The notes under the pieces are model-generated. The model ran no database searches. It saw only the letters and a list, made by a program, of their open reading frames with translations, and had not been told where the DNA came from. A stretch of 64,000 nucleotides of DNA from Phalacrocorax aristotelis (lineage: Eukaryota > Chordata > Aves > Suliformes > Phalacrocoracidae): assembly GCF_949628215.1 (NCBI RefSeq), contig NC_134285.1, positions 26,550,797 through 26,614,796 on the forward strand, read 5' to 3'. Below, piece by piece: positions 48,801 to 59,273 of this stretch. The position numbers and the translations under genes are program-made. The first letter of the stretch is position 1, and every line of letters starts with the position of its first letter.

Positions 48801-50590
48801 ACGGCTGGGGCTTGTGGGGTGCCCAGATCATGAGGGAGCCTCAGCACCGACCTGGGGACCCCCACCTATCCTGGGGACCCCTGTGATCCCGGGAAAGTCC
48901 TGAAGCCCTATCAGCACCCCGAGACCCTGGATAACCGCAGGGAGACCTGTCACCCAGGGGCAGCAGAGGGTCCTGTGGTCCTCCGGCACCCTGCTACCCT
49001 GGAGGACCCTGTAAGCCCCAGGAGAGTGACCTTGGGGCCGGGCGGGTGTTAATTCAGCCTTCAACTCCACTTTAAAGGTATCAACTCACCATCAGTCAAT
49101 CCTTATGAATGACTTTCCTGCAACACTGTCTGCACTTATAGTTATTTCCCTCTTAAAGGACAAAAAATGAGATTCAAAGTCAAAGATCTGAGAGATCTTA
49201 GCATAAATCAAACTCATCTCATGTAATGCAGAATCAGATCCACAATGTGTTACAATACCTGTTTTCTCACAGTTCTGATCCCTTAGACTTGTTCCTGTTC
49301 CCCAAGAAAAGCCAGTCACAGTGTTCACTGTAACTGTTTGGGGTGGTGGATGCTGTAGGACATGTCATGTCCAGACTGACAGCTGCTCCAAACACGTGAT
49401 GACACTAAAAAGTTGTCATTGGCTTAGCGACTCTGTGAGTTGCTCCTTTCCCCTTTGGCTAAGCAGCCTTGGCATCTCAGAAGAATGGGTGAGTTTGAAC
49501 AAGGGAGGGTCTCCCTTTTGCTGCTGGAGTTGAAGCTGAAGCTGGAACTGAAGCTTCCTCCACTTCCACAGGCAGTGCTGCAGCTGGACACATACAGCCA
49601 CCCATGGATCACCATGACCTACAGCCAGGCAGAAGCTCCAGCTGCAGTGATATCTGCCTCCTCTTGTGGTGGCAACAAAAATTGCAAGGTTTAGAAAACC
49701 CCTGGTGAGTTTCTGTCTATGCCGAAATCTGAGGGTGCACGGCTATGCTGGGGCTAAAGCTTCTGTCTGGCTTAGTGATGCTCTTGACTCTGAACATAGT
49801 GTAATGGTTAGGGCTCACCACGTCTGCTTCTTGCTCTTTGGTCCATGAGTCCTCAAGCACAGCACCTCCTCCGGAAGTCAGACATGAGTGGAAGACCTAG
49901 TTATAAAGAGTGTATTTCCTACAGTGTTTCAAAAGGCCTGGGGAGAAATCTGGACTATATACTGAAAATATCCCTGTTTGAAGCTATGACCTGGAAAAAA
50001 TAAATAATGGTGACCTGTCCAAATTGAATCTATGAAGCTTTAACAATGCTGACCCATGAATTTTGATAAATATACTTCTACTATTAATAAAGGCACTCAG
50101 GTGCTCAACCATTGAAGGAGGTATAAAAGCTTTCTGGCTGAGCAGCAGCAATGCACATTTTGCTGTATTGCTTTCCATAAATCCATAGTTGGGTTCTTCT
50201 TGGCCATGTGCAAAGGTCTCTGGAGAGCATGGAGCTGGCAGAGTCTGCTCCTGTATCTCTGGTCCTGTTACAAGAAGTTAAGAAGTGGTGCTGGATGGAA
50301 AACTGTATGTTTTAACCATCTCCATATAGATTCTCATTGAGTTCTGTCTACCCAGCAGCTCATTGCCTACTTGAAGTCACTGTGACAGGGGATCTGGAAA
50401 GGAAGAGTATAATGAAGGACCATGTCCCAGGAATATGGACCAAAGATCTGCTGTTAGAGTTGCACACTTTAGCTTTTGACAGAAACGTCAGATGACTGCA
50501 GCAGACTGGTGAGAGGCTATTTGATGTAGTCTGTGGAGCTTTACTATATGCAGCTTTCAGTGTTATTCACAAATGGTGAGGAGGTCAATC
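48801..50590. other. Gap between PGAP6 and LINE relics
   Basis: CpG shore passing into ordinary sequence. No gene or clear repeat recognised. Confidence 0.4.
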
Positions 50591-51400
50591 ATTTCAGTGT
50601 AGATAAATAAGGTGACACAGATAGGAAAATATGACCTAAACCAGAGGAGGCTTAACTTAAACTGGCTGTTACAGCTCAGGAAAAAGATGCTGGAGTCCTC
50701 ATTGATGGCTCACCAAAATTGTGGCCTTGATGTGCAGCAAAAAGCCAGCAAAATGTGGTGATGTCATCAGGAAGGGCTTGGGCTCTCAAAACAAGAAAAA
50801 GGGCATTTTTTTGTGATGTGTAACAGATTGGTGCACCCACATCTCTGCCGTTCTGGCCTCTGAATCTAAGGACATAGTGGACTTAGAGTCCTGAGCAGAG
50901 CAACTGAGATGATCAAGGGGATAGGGCAGGTGCAGCATGAGGAGGTCTTGGGAGGGCTGGGATTTTTCTCTGGAGAAGGGGGAGCAGAAAGGGCCAACTC
51001 TACAAAATCACAAATTGAATGTGGACCAGGTGCTCACCAGATTCTGCATGACTAGAATTAGAAGCCATCGATTAATTTGGTAGATTGGTTTAAAATGGAT
51101 TAAAAGGACTTTATATGGGGCAGGAGGGAGAATGAACTTCTGGAACTTGCTGCCACAGGAGGCTGTGGAAACAAATAGGATCAGCAGGTTTATAAAGGGT
51201 ATAGAAAATTCATGAACATCAGGTCAACAGACAGATGCTGAAGGCAACAGGCAGGAATGTACCCTCTGGAATTGCTATTACTGCTGGTGTGGATGCTGGA
51301 GGAGCACAATTAAAAATGGCTAGGCTAGTGTGCTGTCCCCAGAGGGCATCTCCTGTGGCTGAAAACAACAGTGGAAGAGAGGAACCAATGATGTGACCAG
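50590..51400 (+). repeat. Ancient CR1/L3-type LINE relic, 3' part
   Basis: On the plus strand the stretch follows the 3' half of an old CR1-superfamily LINE: 'aaaaagatgctggagtcctc', 'gagcagagcaactgagatga', 'tctctggagaagggggagca', 'tggaacttgctgccacagga', 'ggctgtggaaacaaatagga'. It is heavily diverged with many interruptions, so it is older than the 29.7-kb CR1. Confidence 0.7.
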
Positions 51401-52329
51401 CAGAACATTTCTTATGTTCTCTGTGTCACCATCCGTAAGAAAATTCAGATGATCTCAGGTGGTTAGTGTGTGGTAGGAAGACAGGGCAACCCTCAGGAAG
51501 AAAATTTTTGCAATTCTATTCACTTTCCGACACTGTAGTGAAGACCTCACAAATCCCAGCCACAAAAAGAAGGTGGAAAACCAGTGCAAAGTAGGTGTAG
51601 AAATCTTCTGCTGTTTAGTTGTGATGAATGGCTCCAAAACAGAGGTGATGACGCTGAGAAGGCATCAGTGGCCAACATTGTGTTACCACAGATCTGCTCC
51701 TTCTCCTCACAGATATAAAATCCAGGACCTGGATTCTGTTGTGACATCTCCAAGGGTGGGGGGGATTTGTGGTATTTCATGCCTTTTCGGTCATGGGAGC
51801 TCACAGAACAAGACCTGGGTTCCTCACAGGTCAGCTTTGAGTGGGATCAGGAAAAAGGTTGTCTAAGATGTTGCTTGCAATGTTAAACATTTTGTGATGG
51901 CAAAGGAGAGCAGACTGTTTGAAGTTCTGCAAATATTTGGTTTTATCAGTCCCATCCTCTCTGGAGGGCCTTGTATAGCTGTGCTTGATGCAGCTGCTCC
52001 ACTGGGAGCAGTCTCTGCTTCTAGGACAGGAAGAAGAGAAAATATTTGAAGTCCTTCATAAAAATTATCATTTTATTGAAGGCTGAATCTATTTTCTGCC
52101 TTCTTCCAGGACCACTTTTCCTTTTCCCACTAGCAAAACAGCCAGCGGATAAGGTGGGAGGATCCTAAAAAGTGCGGATTAAAGTATATTTCAATCATTC
52201 CAGTATTTTCAGACTGAAAAAATGCCCCTTTACCTCAGCAACTGATGGAAGCCATCTCCACACAGCCAGTATCTTTGAGAAGTGTTGGAGGGTGGTGGGG
52301 TCACAGAAACAAGACAATAGGGTCTTTTA
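51401..52329. other. Gap between LINE relics
   Basis: No gene recognised. It may be part of the same old repeat landscape but I cannot assign it. Confidence 0.35.
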
Positions 52330-52870
52330 TCATTAGCAGGGTAAAAGGAGGTAACTAAGGAGCCATAAACCAGTCAACTTCAAATCCGAAAAAAACAGTG
52401 GGACATTTAATCAAAGAGACGAGTAATAACTATGGCCATTGCCAAGAATTAATCATTTCAGATGAGTCTGTTTTCCCTCTGTGACAGATTCCAGTCCTTG
52501 GTTCAACATTATTATTCACTGTTCCTTCATCAATAACTTATTTGTTATAATGGAGAACGCGCTTGTTAAATTCTCAGACATGCCTGGGCTGGAAGGGCTG
52601 TGAGCACCCCAAAGCACTGGGATAAAATTCAAAATTATCTAGACAAATCAGAAAGAACAATTCAGTGTGGAAAATCTGACATTTAGGGAAGAGTAACTGT
52701 CCAACCACAAGGCAAACAAACCGCTTACGCAGCAGTTTCTCAGCAAAAGACCTATCGGCTGCACCAATCATTAGTTACGCTATTGGCATATTGAATGTCA
52801 ATATGGGATGTATAAACAGAAGAATAGTTTGTAAAACAAATTATGTTTTCCTTCATCTCTCCAGCAAAAG
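52330..52870 (+). repeat. Ancient CR1-type LINE relic, RT region
   Basis: Successive short matches follow the CR1 reverse-transcriptase order on the plus strand: 'gagccataaaccagtcaact', 'gccaagaattaatcatttca', 'ttcaacattattattcactg', 'taaaattcaaaattatctag', 'gacatttagggaagagtaac', 'gggatgtataaacagaagaa'. It keeps the layout of the coding region but is broken throughout. It is more 5' in the element than the relic at 50.6-51.4 kb, yet it lies downstream, so the two are separate insertions or a rearranged one. Confidence 0.65.
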
Positions 52871-54970
52871 GATCCCTCAACTGGTGTCCTAAGATCAGTG
52901 TCTAATAATAAACCAATTCTGTATCTTCCCACTGCTTCTCTGATAAATTTTGAATGGGAAATTCCTGGTAAACTCCCCTAGGATGCTTGACCTTCTCCAG
53001 AAGTATGTACTTCTGTGTCCCTTTCCAGGACACGCTCTCTAGGGCCATGACTTTTTATCAGATGCTAATAAGAGTAGTATCCAAGCTACCTGGCCAATGC
53101 TGTTTGCAACCTCTCAAGAGACTGGTAAAAGAGTTGTGATCAGGTAAGTCATAACCATCAAGCTTATTTCCTGATGCCATTTTAGTTCCTCTTTCAATAA
53201 AAATGAACTCTGAGAAGCCACTTGCCTTGGTGACTATCATATAACAAAATATGGTGTTGTTCTGTGGGTATCTTTGAACCATAAGCATGATGCTTTGTCC
53301 ATCAAGAATAAATGTTGATGAGCGGTGAGAAAGGCCTCCAGGCAGTAGAGACATCAGACTGGGCTTCTGTCTCACCTAAGACGTTCATCTTCCTTCTTCC
53401 CCTGAAGCTGCCTACTGTGACTCTGCCTGCTGAGCACTGCCATGGCCTGGGCTGGGGAGCTTTGCCCCCAGATTCCACTTCCTCCACGTTGCCTAGTGTA
53501 ATTTCAGGCTGCCACTGCTGTGGCAATGCAGAGATTACCTCCACCTCACCAGCACCAGGGCTACAGCAATACAAGTGGCAAAACCAACCTGGGCAGGCAG
53601 TGCAGGAAATGTTTGGCCTGCCCTGCTCTAGACCACTGCCACTGCACTGCCTGCAGGTCCCAAGGCAGCTGGGCAGGAACTCTAGCTCATGGAGAGCCAA
53701 GCTGCAGAAAGCTGCTGCCAGCATGTCTGGCCCGTGGGGCAGGCTGTGTCCTGAGGCACATGAGGCCATGGCCACCAAGGGATGCCCAGTGAAGTGAGCC
53801 TGAGGCTCACATGTCCCTGTGCTATGGGCCAGGAGGCATGGGATGCCTGGCTGCTGGGGCACCCAGTACTGGAAATGGGCTGCTGGGGAGGGCTCCTGCT
53901 CCCCACTGAGATGGTCCCCAGTGTGCTCGGGACCTGGGGCTGGCTGGAAGCCTGCCTCTCCCTGCCCGGGGCTCCAGCTCAGCCCTGCAGGCAGGACCAA
54001 GGCTTGGCCCCCTGCACCCTCTGCCTGGCCCTGATAAAGCACCATGGCTTGAGGTCCCCACCTTGTGGTAGCAGGGACAAAAGGCTGGGATAAAACTCAT
54101 CCTGCCTCTTCAGAGCTCAGCAGTTCTTTGGCCAGACAGAACCCTGGGAAAGCACCGCAGAGACAGGACACTGCCCACTGTCACATGTGTCCTGCCTAAG
54201 GACAGACGTGGTAGGGGAGTGGTTGGAAGTGAAGCCTGGCAGAGGCAGTGGTGACAGCTGCCAACCCCTTCCCCTCCACACACGTACTGTCCCCTGCATT
54301 GCTCTTACACTTTGCCTTTTATGCACACACCATGTGCGTAAGGACCTTATGAGGGCCCTCTGTTGCCAGGTTTGGAACATCCCAAGTCTGTGCTGGATTT
54401 GATGCTGGCTCTTCCCAGTGCTTTACACACTAGTACACACCACCTTGCACACCTGTGTGCCCTGACCCCCCCACCATGACCCTGCTTCTTCCGAGCTCTC
54501 CAGGGAGCAGAGGCTCTCTGTTGAGCAGAATTGTGCCCACAGCTATATCTGGGTAATGTCAGCTGGAAGGGTGGAACCTGCTCCAACACCCTGCTCCGTG
54601 CAAAGGTACATCAGGTTGGTCAGTGATGCCCTGACCAGCTTTGTCTTCCCCTCCTCACCATGCCCAGGTGTGGTGGGCATATGAGGTCATGACACCTGTG
54701 GTGCTTTGCAGGAGAAACCCTGGGGGATGGAGGGCAACCCTCTCCCTCTGGGGTTATCTGGGGTCTCTCCTGCCTCTGGTATGTTCACTGATGGTGACTG
54801 GAGGCCGTGGGACTGGGGCAAGTGTTCATCTTTTGCAAGTGCCAGGAACCAAAGGGACCCATAGCAAGCTCAGCTTGGTTCCATGCTCTGGCTTTGCTGC
54901 ACCAGCTGCCCTGCAGCTTTCTCAAACCTTAACCCCAGCACTGAGCACCAGCCCTGGCAGGGACAGGGCA
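52871..54970. other. Gap 3' of the alpha-globin cluster
   Basis: No gene recognised. Scattered GATA motifs occur (TGATAA near 54032, AGATAA on the minus strand near 54752) outside the denser cluster to the right. Confidence 0.4.
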
Positions 54971-54973
54971 GCC

Positions 54974-55123
54974 TTACTCAGCACCTGGCAGGTCGTAGTC
55001 CCCCAGGACTATCTGCTGCCCCATCTCCCACCACACCCACAGCTGGAGGAGAGCCCATGATCTCCTTAATCAGCCACTGGCAGCCCACCCCTGCCACAGC
55101 TGTCCCACTGCAGGCTGTGATAA
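54974..55123. promoter_or_regulatory. Candidate 3' alpha-globin erythroid enhancer
   Basis: Within 150 bp lie an NF-E2/MARE-like site (TGCTGAGTAA, minus, 54983-54974), a GATA site (AGATAG, minus, 55014-55009), a KLF1-type CACCC box (CCACACCC, 55031-55038), E-boxes CAGCTG at 55040-55045 and 55097-55102, a second CACCC at 55085-55090, and a TAL1:GATA1 composite CTG-N7-TGATAA (55108-55123). It lies about 0.8-0.95 kb past the alpha-A poly(A) signal. An erythroid enhancer 3' of alpha-A is known in chicken. Function here is inferred from motif content and position only. Confidence 0.55.
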
Positions 55124-55923
55124 AGGCCAGGGGCTGTGCAGACATCAGCACTATGGCACCCAGCACCGCTTTGCTGCCTGCACTTCTTTTACTGCCCTGA
55201 CACCCCCTACCCCACTATGGTTCAGGGCCCAAAGAACAGGACCTGGAACTGAGCCCCATCTGCTCCCCTTGCAGCCCCCCATGCCTGCTAGCCCCTCAGG
55301 ACCCTTCCAAAGTGACACCTCAGCAATGCAGCATTAGGGGGAAACAGAAGTCCTACAATGCCACACAGCCCTGCATGCTGGGGATGCACAGAAAGATGCC
55401 CTTGCACTTGGAGGTCTTCAGGGTGTCCTCATTGTCCCACTACACAGAGGGTCACAGGCACTGGGAGCCCCTGTTCCCCGCAGTCTTCCACAAGCACTTC
55501 CAGGACAAGATGTTCTCCAAAAATTTGTCCCAAACAGGGGCGAGGGATGCACAGGGTGCATGGGACAAGACGGGATCCCAGCATGGTGCTCTGGTGAGAG
55601 AGCTGGGACAATCTGGGGCTGCAGGGAGCTCCCAAGGGCCAGAGTCTGGCTGCTCTCCCTGAATCTTTCCCCTCCACCAGTGCCTGGAAATGCTCTGCTT
55701 GCTCCCAGATATCCACAGCTGGCAGAGCAGTGTCTGCCTGCTAGGCACCACCACCCAAACGCTGCCTCTCTCAGAGACAGCAAAACCAGACCCTATTTCC
55801 TCCATGTGCCCACCTGACAGGGGCAACCCCCCATTCGGGCCCCTGGAGCAGATCCCTCCTGTTCCCTCCCGGCAGGCAGCAACAAGAGCAGGACACCAGG
55901 GCTGGAGCACAAATGCAACAGAC

Positions 55924-55929
55924 TTTATT
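55924..55929 (-). terminator. HBAA: HBAA poly(A) signal (AATAAA)
   Basis: AATAAA on the minus strand, about 72 bases past the alpha-A stop codon. Confidence 0.9.
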
Positions 55930-56000
55930 TCAGATCATTTGTCTGCTTGCTGTTGGAGGGCTGGCAGTGGGTTGGGTCCAGCTCTAGCCATGGTGCCGTC

Positions 56001-56690
56001 TTAACGGTACTTGGCAGTCAGCTCCTTGGCTACGGCACACATGAACTTGTCCAGGGAAGCATGGACCTCCGGAGTCAGGAGAGTGGGGTGGTGGATGGCC
56101 ACCACCACCAGGAAGCAGTGGCCCAGCAGCTGAAAAGGCAAAAGGAGATAATGAGCAAGAGGGAGAGGCGAGGGGGTAGCCAAGGGGGTGCAGGAGGGGA
56201 GCTGGGCTGGTCACCCCTTCCCAGATACTCACTTTGAAGTTGACAGGGTCCACACGGAGCTTTTGGGCGTGGAGGTCGCTGAGCTTGGAGAGGGCACCTG
56301 CGATGTCATCAATGTGGTTGGCAGCCTCAACCAGTGCAGCTGCTACCTTCTTGCCATGCGCCTTGATCTGAGCAGAGCCATGGTGCAGGTCAAAGTGGGG
56401 GAAGTAGGTCTTGGTCTGGGGGTAGGCCGTGAACATCCTGGAGGACAGAGGGGGGTCAGGGACAGATGGGGACAGATGAGACAGGAACAGAGTCACATAG
56501 GACAGGGAGAGTTGTGGATAGGGAGGGGATGGAGGCAGATGGGAGGGAGTCAGGGACAGACAGCAGAGGGGATGATGATGGGGATGGACACATACCTCTC
56601 CAGGGTCTCGGCACCATAGGCCTCGGCACTGCCACCCACTTTGGCGAACACGCCCTTCACGTTGGTCTTGTCACTGGCAGACAGCACCAT
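56001..56690 (-). CDS. HBAA: HBAA, adult alpha-A globin (3 exons)
   Basis: Major alpha chain of definitive avian haemoglobin (HbA, alpha-A2 beta2). Exons 56596-56690, 56233-56437 and 56001-56129 join with GT-AG borders into 142 residues including Met, the standard length, with introns at the two canonical globin positions (158 and 103 bp). It starts [20 protein letters not shown]. The distal histidine (His58, KAHGKKV) and proximal histidine (His87, LSDLHAQKL) are present, with the conserved DPVNFK and TAKYR end. The H helix reads [14 protein letters not shown] where chicken has FLCAVGTVLTAKYR, so a Lys-Glu pair occupies positions 134-135. It is most 3' of the three alpha-type genes, as in other birds. 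Its promoter has a TATA box and its 3' flank a candidate enhancer. Identity is certain. Confidence 0.98.
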
Positions 56691-56740
56691 GGTGTCACCT
56701 CGCGTTGGCAGCCCCCAGCACGGGTGACCCCACCAGCCGC

Positions 56741-56960
56741 CGCCGCCCTTATATGCCGTGCCGGAGCACCGCCCTCCCGCCATGGCCCGCCCCACTCCCG
56801 GCCCCGGCCCCGGTCCTGGCCCCGCCGGCTCTGGGCCCCGGCCAGACGGGGCCGCTGCCAGCCTTCCCCCCCCACCCCGCCAGCGCCGCGCCCCGCTCCT
56901 CCCCGCGGCACGCCATCGCCTCCGGGCCCGGCTGGAGGGGTCTCTGCCCCCTCGGCACCA
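56741..56960 (-). promoter_or_regulatory. HBAA: HBAA promoter, TATA and GC-rich flank
   Basis: TATAAG on the minus strand at 56753-56748 lies about 60 bases from the start codon, as in other globin genes. The upstream 200 bp is strongly GC- and CpG-rich with GGGCGG-like boxes. I see no CCAAT or GATA box close to it, unlike the alpha-D promoter. Confidence 0.75.
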
Positions 56961-56978
56961 GCTGGGTCTTGGGTCAGC

Positions 56979-57095
56979 GTTAGGGTTAGAGCTTGCACCA
57001 GTGCGGGCTGGGTGGTCCGTCCCCTCTGGCACAGGCTGACTGCAGGGTTAGGCTTAGGTTTAGGTTAAGGCTTAGGTTTAGGCTTAGGTTTAGGG
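56979..57095 (+). repeat. Telomere-like hexamer repeats upstream of HBAA
   Basis: Eight consecutive in-phase hexamers of the form TTAGGN (one with T to A) run from 57048 to 57095, as mixed TTAGGC, TTAGGT and TTAGGG units. A further TTAGGGTTAG lies at 56980-56989. They sit about 300 bp upstream of the alpha-A TATA box, with the G-rich strand on the plus strand. Confidence 0.85.
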
Positions 57096-57260
57096 TCTGT
57101 ACTGGCATGGGCTGAGGTTACGGCCTGCACTAGCATGGGTGGAGGAGACCCTATGTGTCCCCTCCTGGCACAGGCTGGTTTCAGGACTTGGAGTGGGGTA
57201 CCAGCTGAGGTCCCCCTGGCACCGGCAACTCTGGCACAGCCTTGATGTGCCCTGGCAGGA
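57000..57260. repeat. Decayed minisatellite surrounding the hexamers
   Basis: Variants of CTGGCACAGGCTG recur at about 57026, 57102, 57166 and 57218-57236, suggesting a worn tandem array in which the hexamer run is embedded. Unit boundaries are not clear. Confidence 0.45.
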
Positions 57261-57384
57261 TGGTGGGGACAGCGGCATGGGGGTTCTAACTTCAATAGCA
57301 TGGTGGGAGTCTGTACCCCACGGACTGAGCCTGCCACATGCAGCCCATGGGCACCTGCAGTTACAGCCTGACTCATACAGCACA

Positions 57385-57565
57385 GCCTCCACACACACAC
57401 ATGAACTGCCCCGGTACACACACTGCCCTTATATGCACTGCCGTCTAACATGGTCCCTACACATACACCATCCTTGCACATGCACACACTGCCCCTATAC
57501 GCACACTGCTGTCCCACACAGCCGCTATACACACAGCCACTCATCCACACTGCCCCACTGCACCT
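57385..57565. repeat. Decayed CA-rich minisatellite
   Basis: Repeated variants of 'tatacacacactgcc' with CA runs (57392-57401 and onward) form an imperfect tandem array of roughly 16-30 bp units in the alpha-D/alpha-A intergenic space. Confidence 0.6.
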
Positions 57566-59240
57566 ACTGCTCTCGTTCCCTCAGCGCACCCTAAACTGGT
57601 GTACCCCGAAGTGTGTGTCCTCTTTACCCCCTGCTCTGCGAACCACAGTCACATACCTTTGCGTACAGACCCCAGAGCTCCCCTGCCCCAGCGCTCTCTC
57701 CTGTGCATGTGCTGTGCTAGCCCCAGTGCTGTGGGGGGACTGGGTGACCCTGACACCGAGTGTCCCACTTGGCAGAGCCATGGGGATCAGCACCAGGTAC
57801 TGATGCAAGCACTGGCCTACAGCAGCAGGAGCTCACAGCCAAGGAAGGAAGGTGCACAGGGCCACAGCAGCCCATGGCCGGCCCTGTGTGCCCCAAACGA
57901 TGAAGGTGAGGAAGGCAAGAAAGGCAAGGAAAATGAGGAGGGTGAGAAGGGTGAGGGGGCCTGCAGTGCTTCCAGTATGTTCGAGAGCTGGCGCAGGCAG
58001 GCAGGGGACAGTTCACACCCATGTTTCCTCCATGGCTGACGGTTCTTATCATTTGTGTTTGGGGGAGATTAGCTTGAGCTGGCACTATTTCAGCACAGGG
58101 AAGGGGGGGAGGATGGTGGGGCAGATCTGGGAAGCAGAGCCCAGGGAAACAGTGGTGGGGCAGTGTGTCTGCTGCCTATGCATGCATCACAGGGGGCAAA
58201 CTGCAAAGGTAGAAGATCCCTTCAAACTGGTGACACAAGAATAAATGGGTGTAAATGCACATGAGGACGCTGGGATGTAGGCTGAGATGTTTCTGAGGAT
58301 GGAGGAAAAGTGCTGTGGGTTCATGAGTCCACTTGCAGGAGCAGGCGCCAGCATGGCCCAGGGACTCCCAGCCTTGTGTTTCTCTGCATGCAGAGTCCCT
58401 GCATACCCAGTGCCTGGCTGCTGCCTGCACTTGGCCACTGCAGGCACCACTCTCCTAATGCATCATCTCTCATCCCACAAGAATGCTCATCTGGTCCCTC
58501 TGGTGTCACTGCGCAGAGCAAACCCAGGGCTAGTTTAATATCTTACAACCCATCACCTGTAATCTAAAACAATGATATTTTAAAATTGATGCTCCAAAAC
58601 CCTGAAACCAGTAGCCCTGTGCTGGACTGCAGCTCTGCCCGCCCCACTCTCACCTTGCCCAGGCACCAAGGGAAGAGCAGATACCCGGGGCTGGTGTGGG
58701 GGCACTTTCCTGGCAGTCAACAGGGATTTATGCCTCAGGGGCTTGGGTTCAATGATAGTGTTTGTTGGTGGTCTGTGGTGGATTATCTTCCACACCATGA
58801 ACTAGTCTGATTGCCTGTGGAGCTCATGCAGGCACCTAGCTCCCACAGCATCCCCAGTGAAGTCCTAAACTGCCATCATGATAGATGGAGCCAGGAGGGA
58901 TTAATCCTACAGCCCCCTGGAGAGCCCTTTGAAAGGGGATGCAAGAACCACATTTTGCTTAGCACATCCTTCCACCTCGCTGTCTAGAGGGATGCAGGCA
59001 CAGTGAAGTGACAGGCTGAGCTCCATTTTCCGGATCTTGCTACCAGCATTGGCTGCACCCCAAGCTGGGGCAGGGTGGAAGTAGGCAGGGCCCTGGGGGG
59101 CACCCAGGGAGCCCATGGCCAGTGCTGTTCCCCTGTACCATGGCTGGCCTCACCTTCCTCTGATGGGAGCACCACAACACCCCAGCCCACCCCAGCCCCC
59201 AGCCCCGGCACAGACAGAGACGGTGCTGCAGCAAAGGTGT
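57566..59240. other. Alpha-D to alpha-A intergenic sequence
   Basis: No gene, globin relic or clear repeat recognised in this 1.7 kb. A short GAA/AGG-rich run lies at about 57905-57960. Confidence 0.5.
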
Positions 59241-59241
59241 C

Positions 59242-59247
59242 TTTATT
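59242..59247 (-). terminator. HBAD: HBAD poly(A) signal (AATAAA)
   Basis: AATAAA on the minus strand, 26 bases past the alpha-D stop codon. Confidence 0.9.
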
Positions 59248-59273
59248 GATGGCATCTGGGCAGGGCTGACAGC

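Noticed and set aside
48239-48903. Several long overlapping open frames on both strands
   Set aside because: GC-rich island of the PGAP6 promoter; only the minus-strand frame with the signal peptide (48413-48509) splices into a gene.
57566-59240. Search for a fourth alpha-type globin or globin pseudogene in the intergenic spacers
   Set aside because: No FPHFDL, HGKKV or DPVNFK-like stretch was found outside the three genes.
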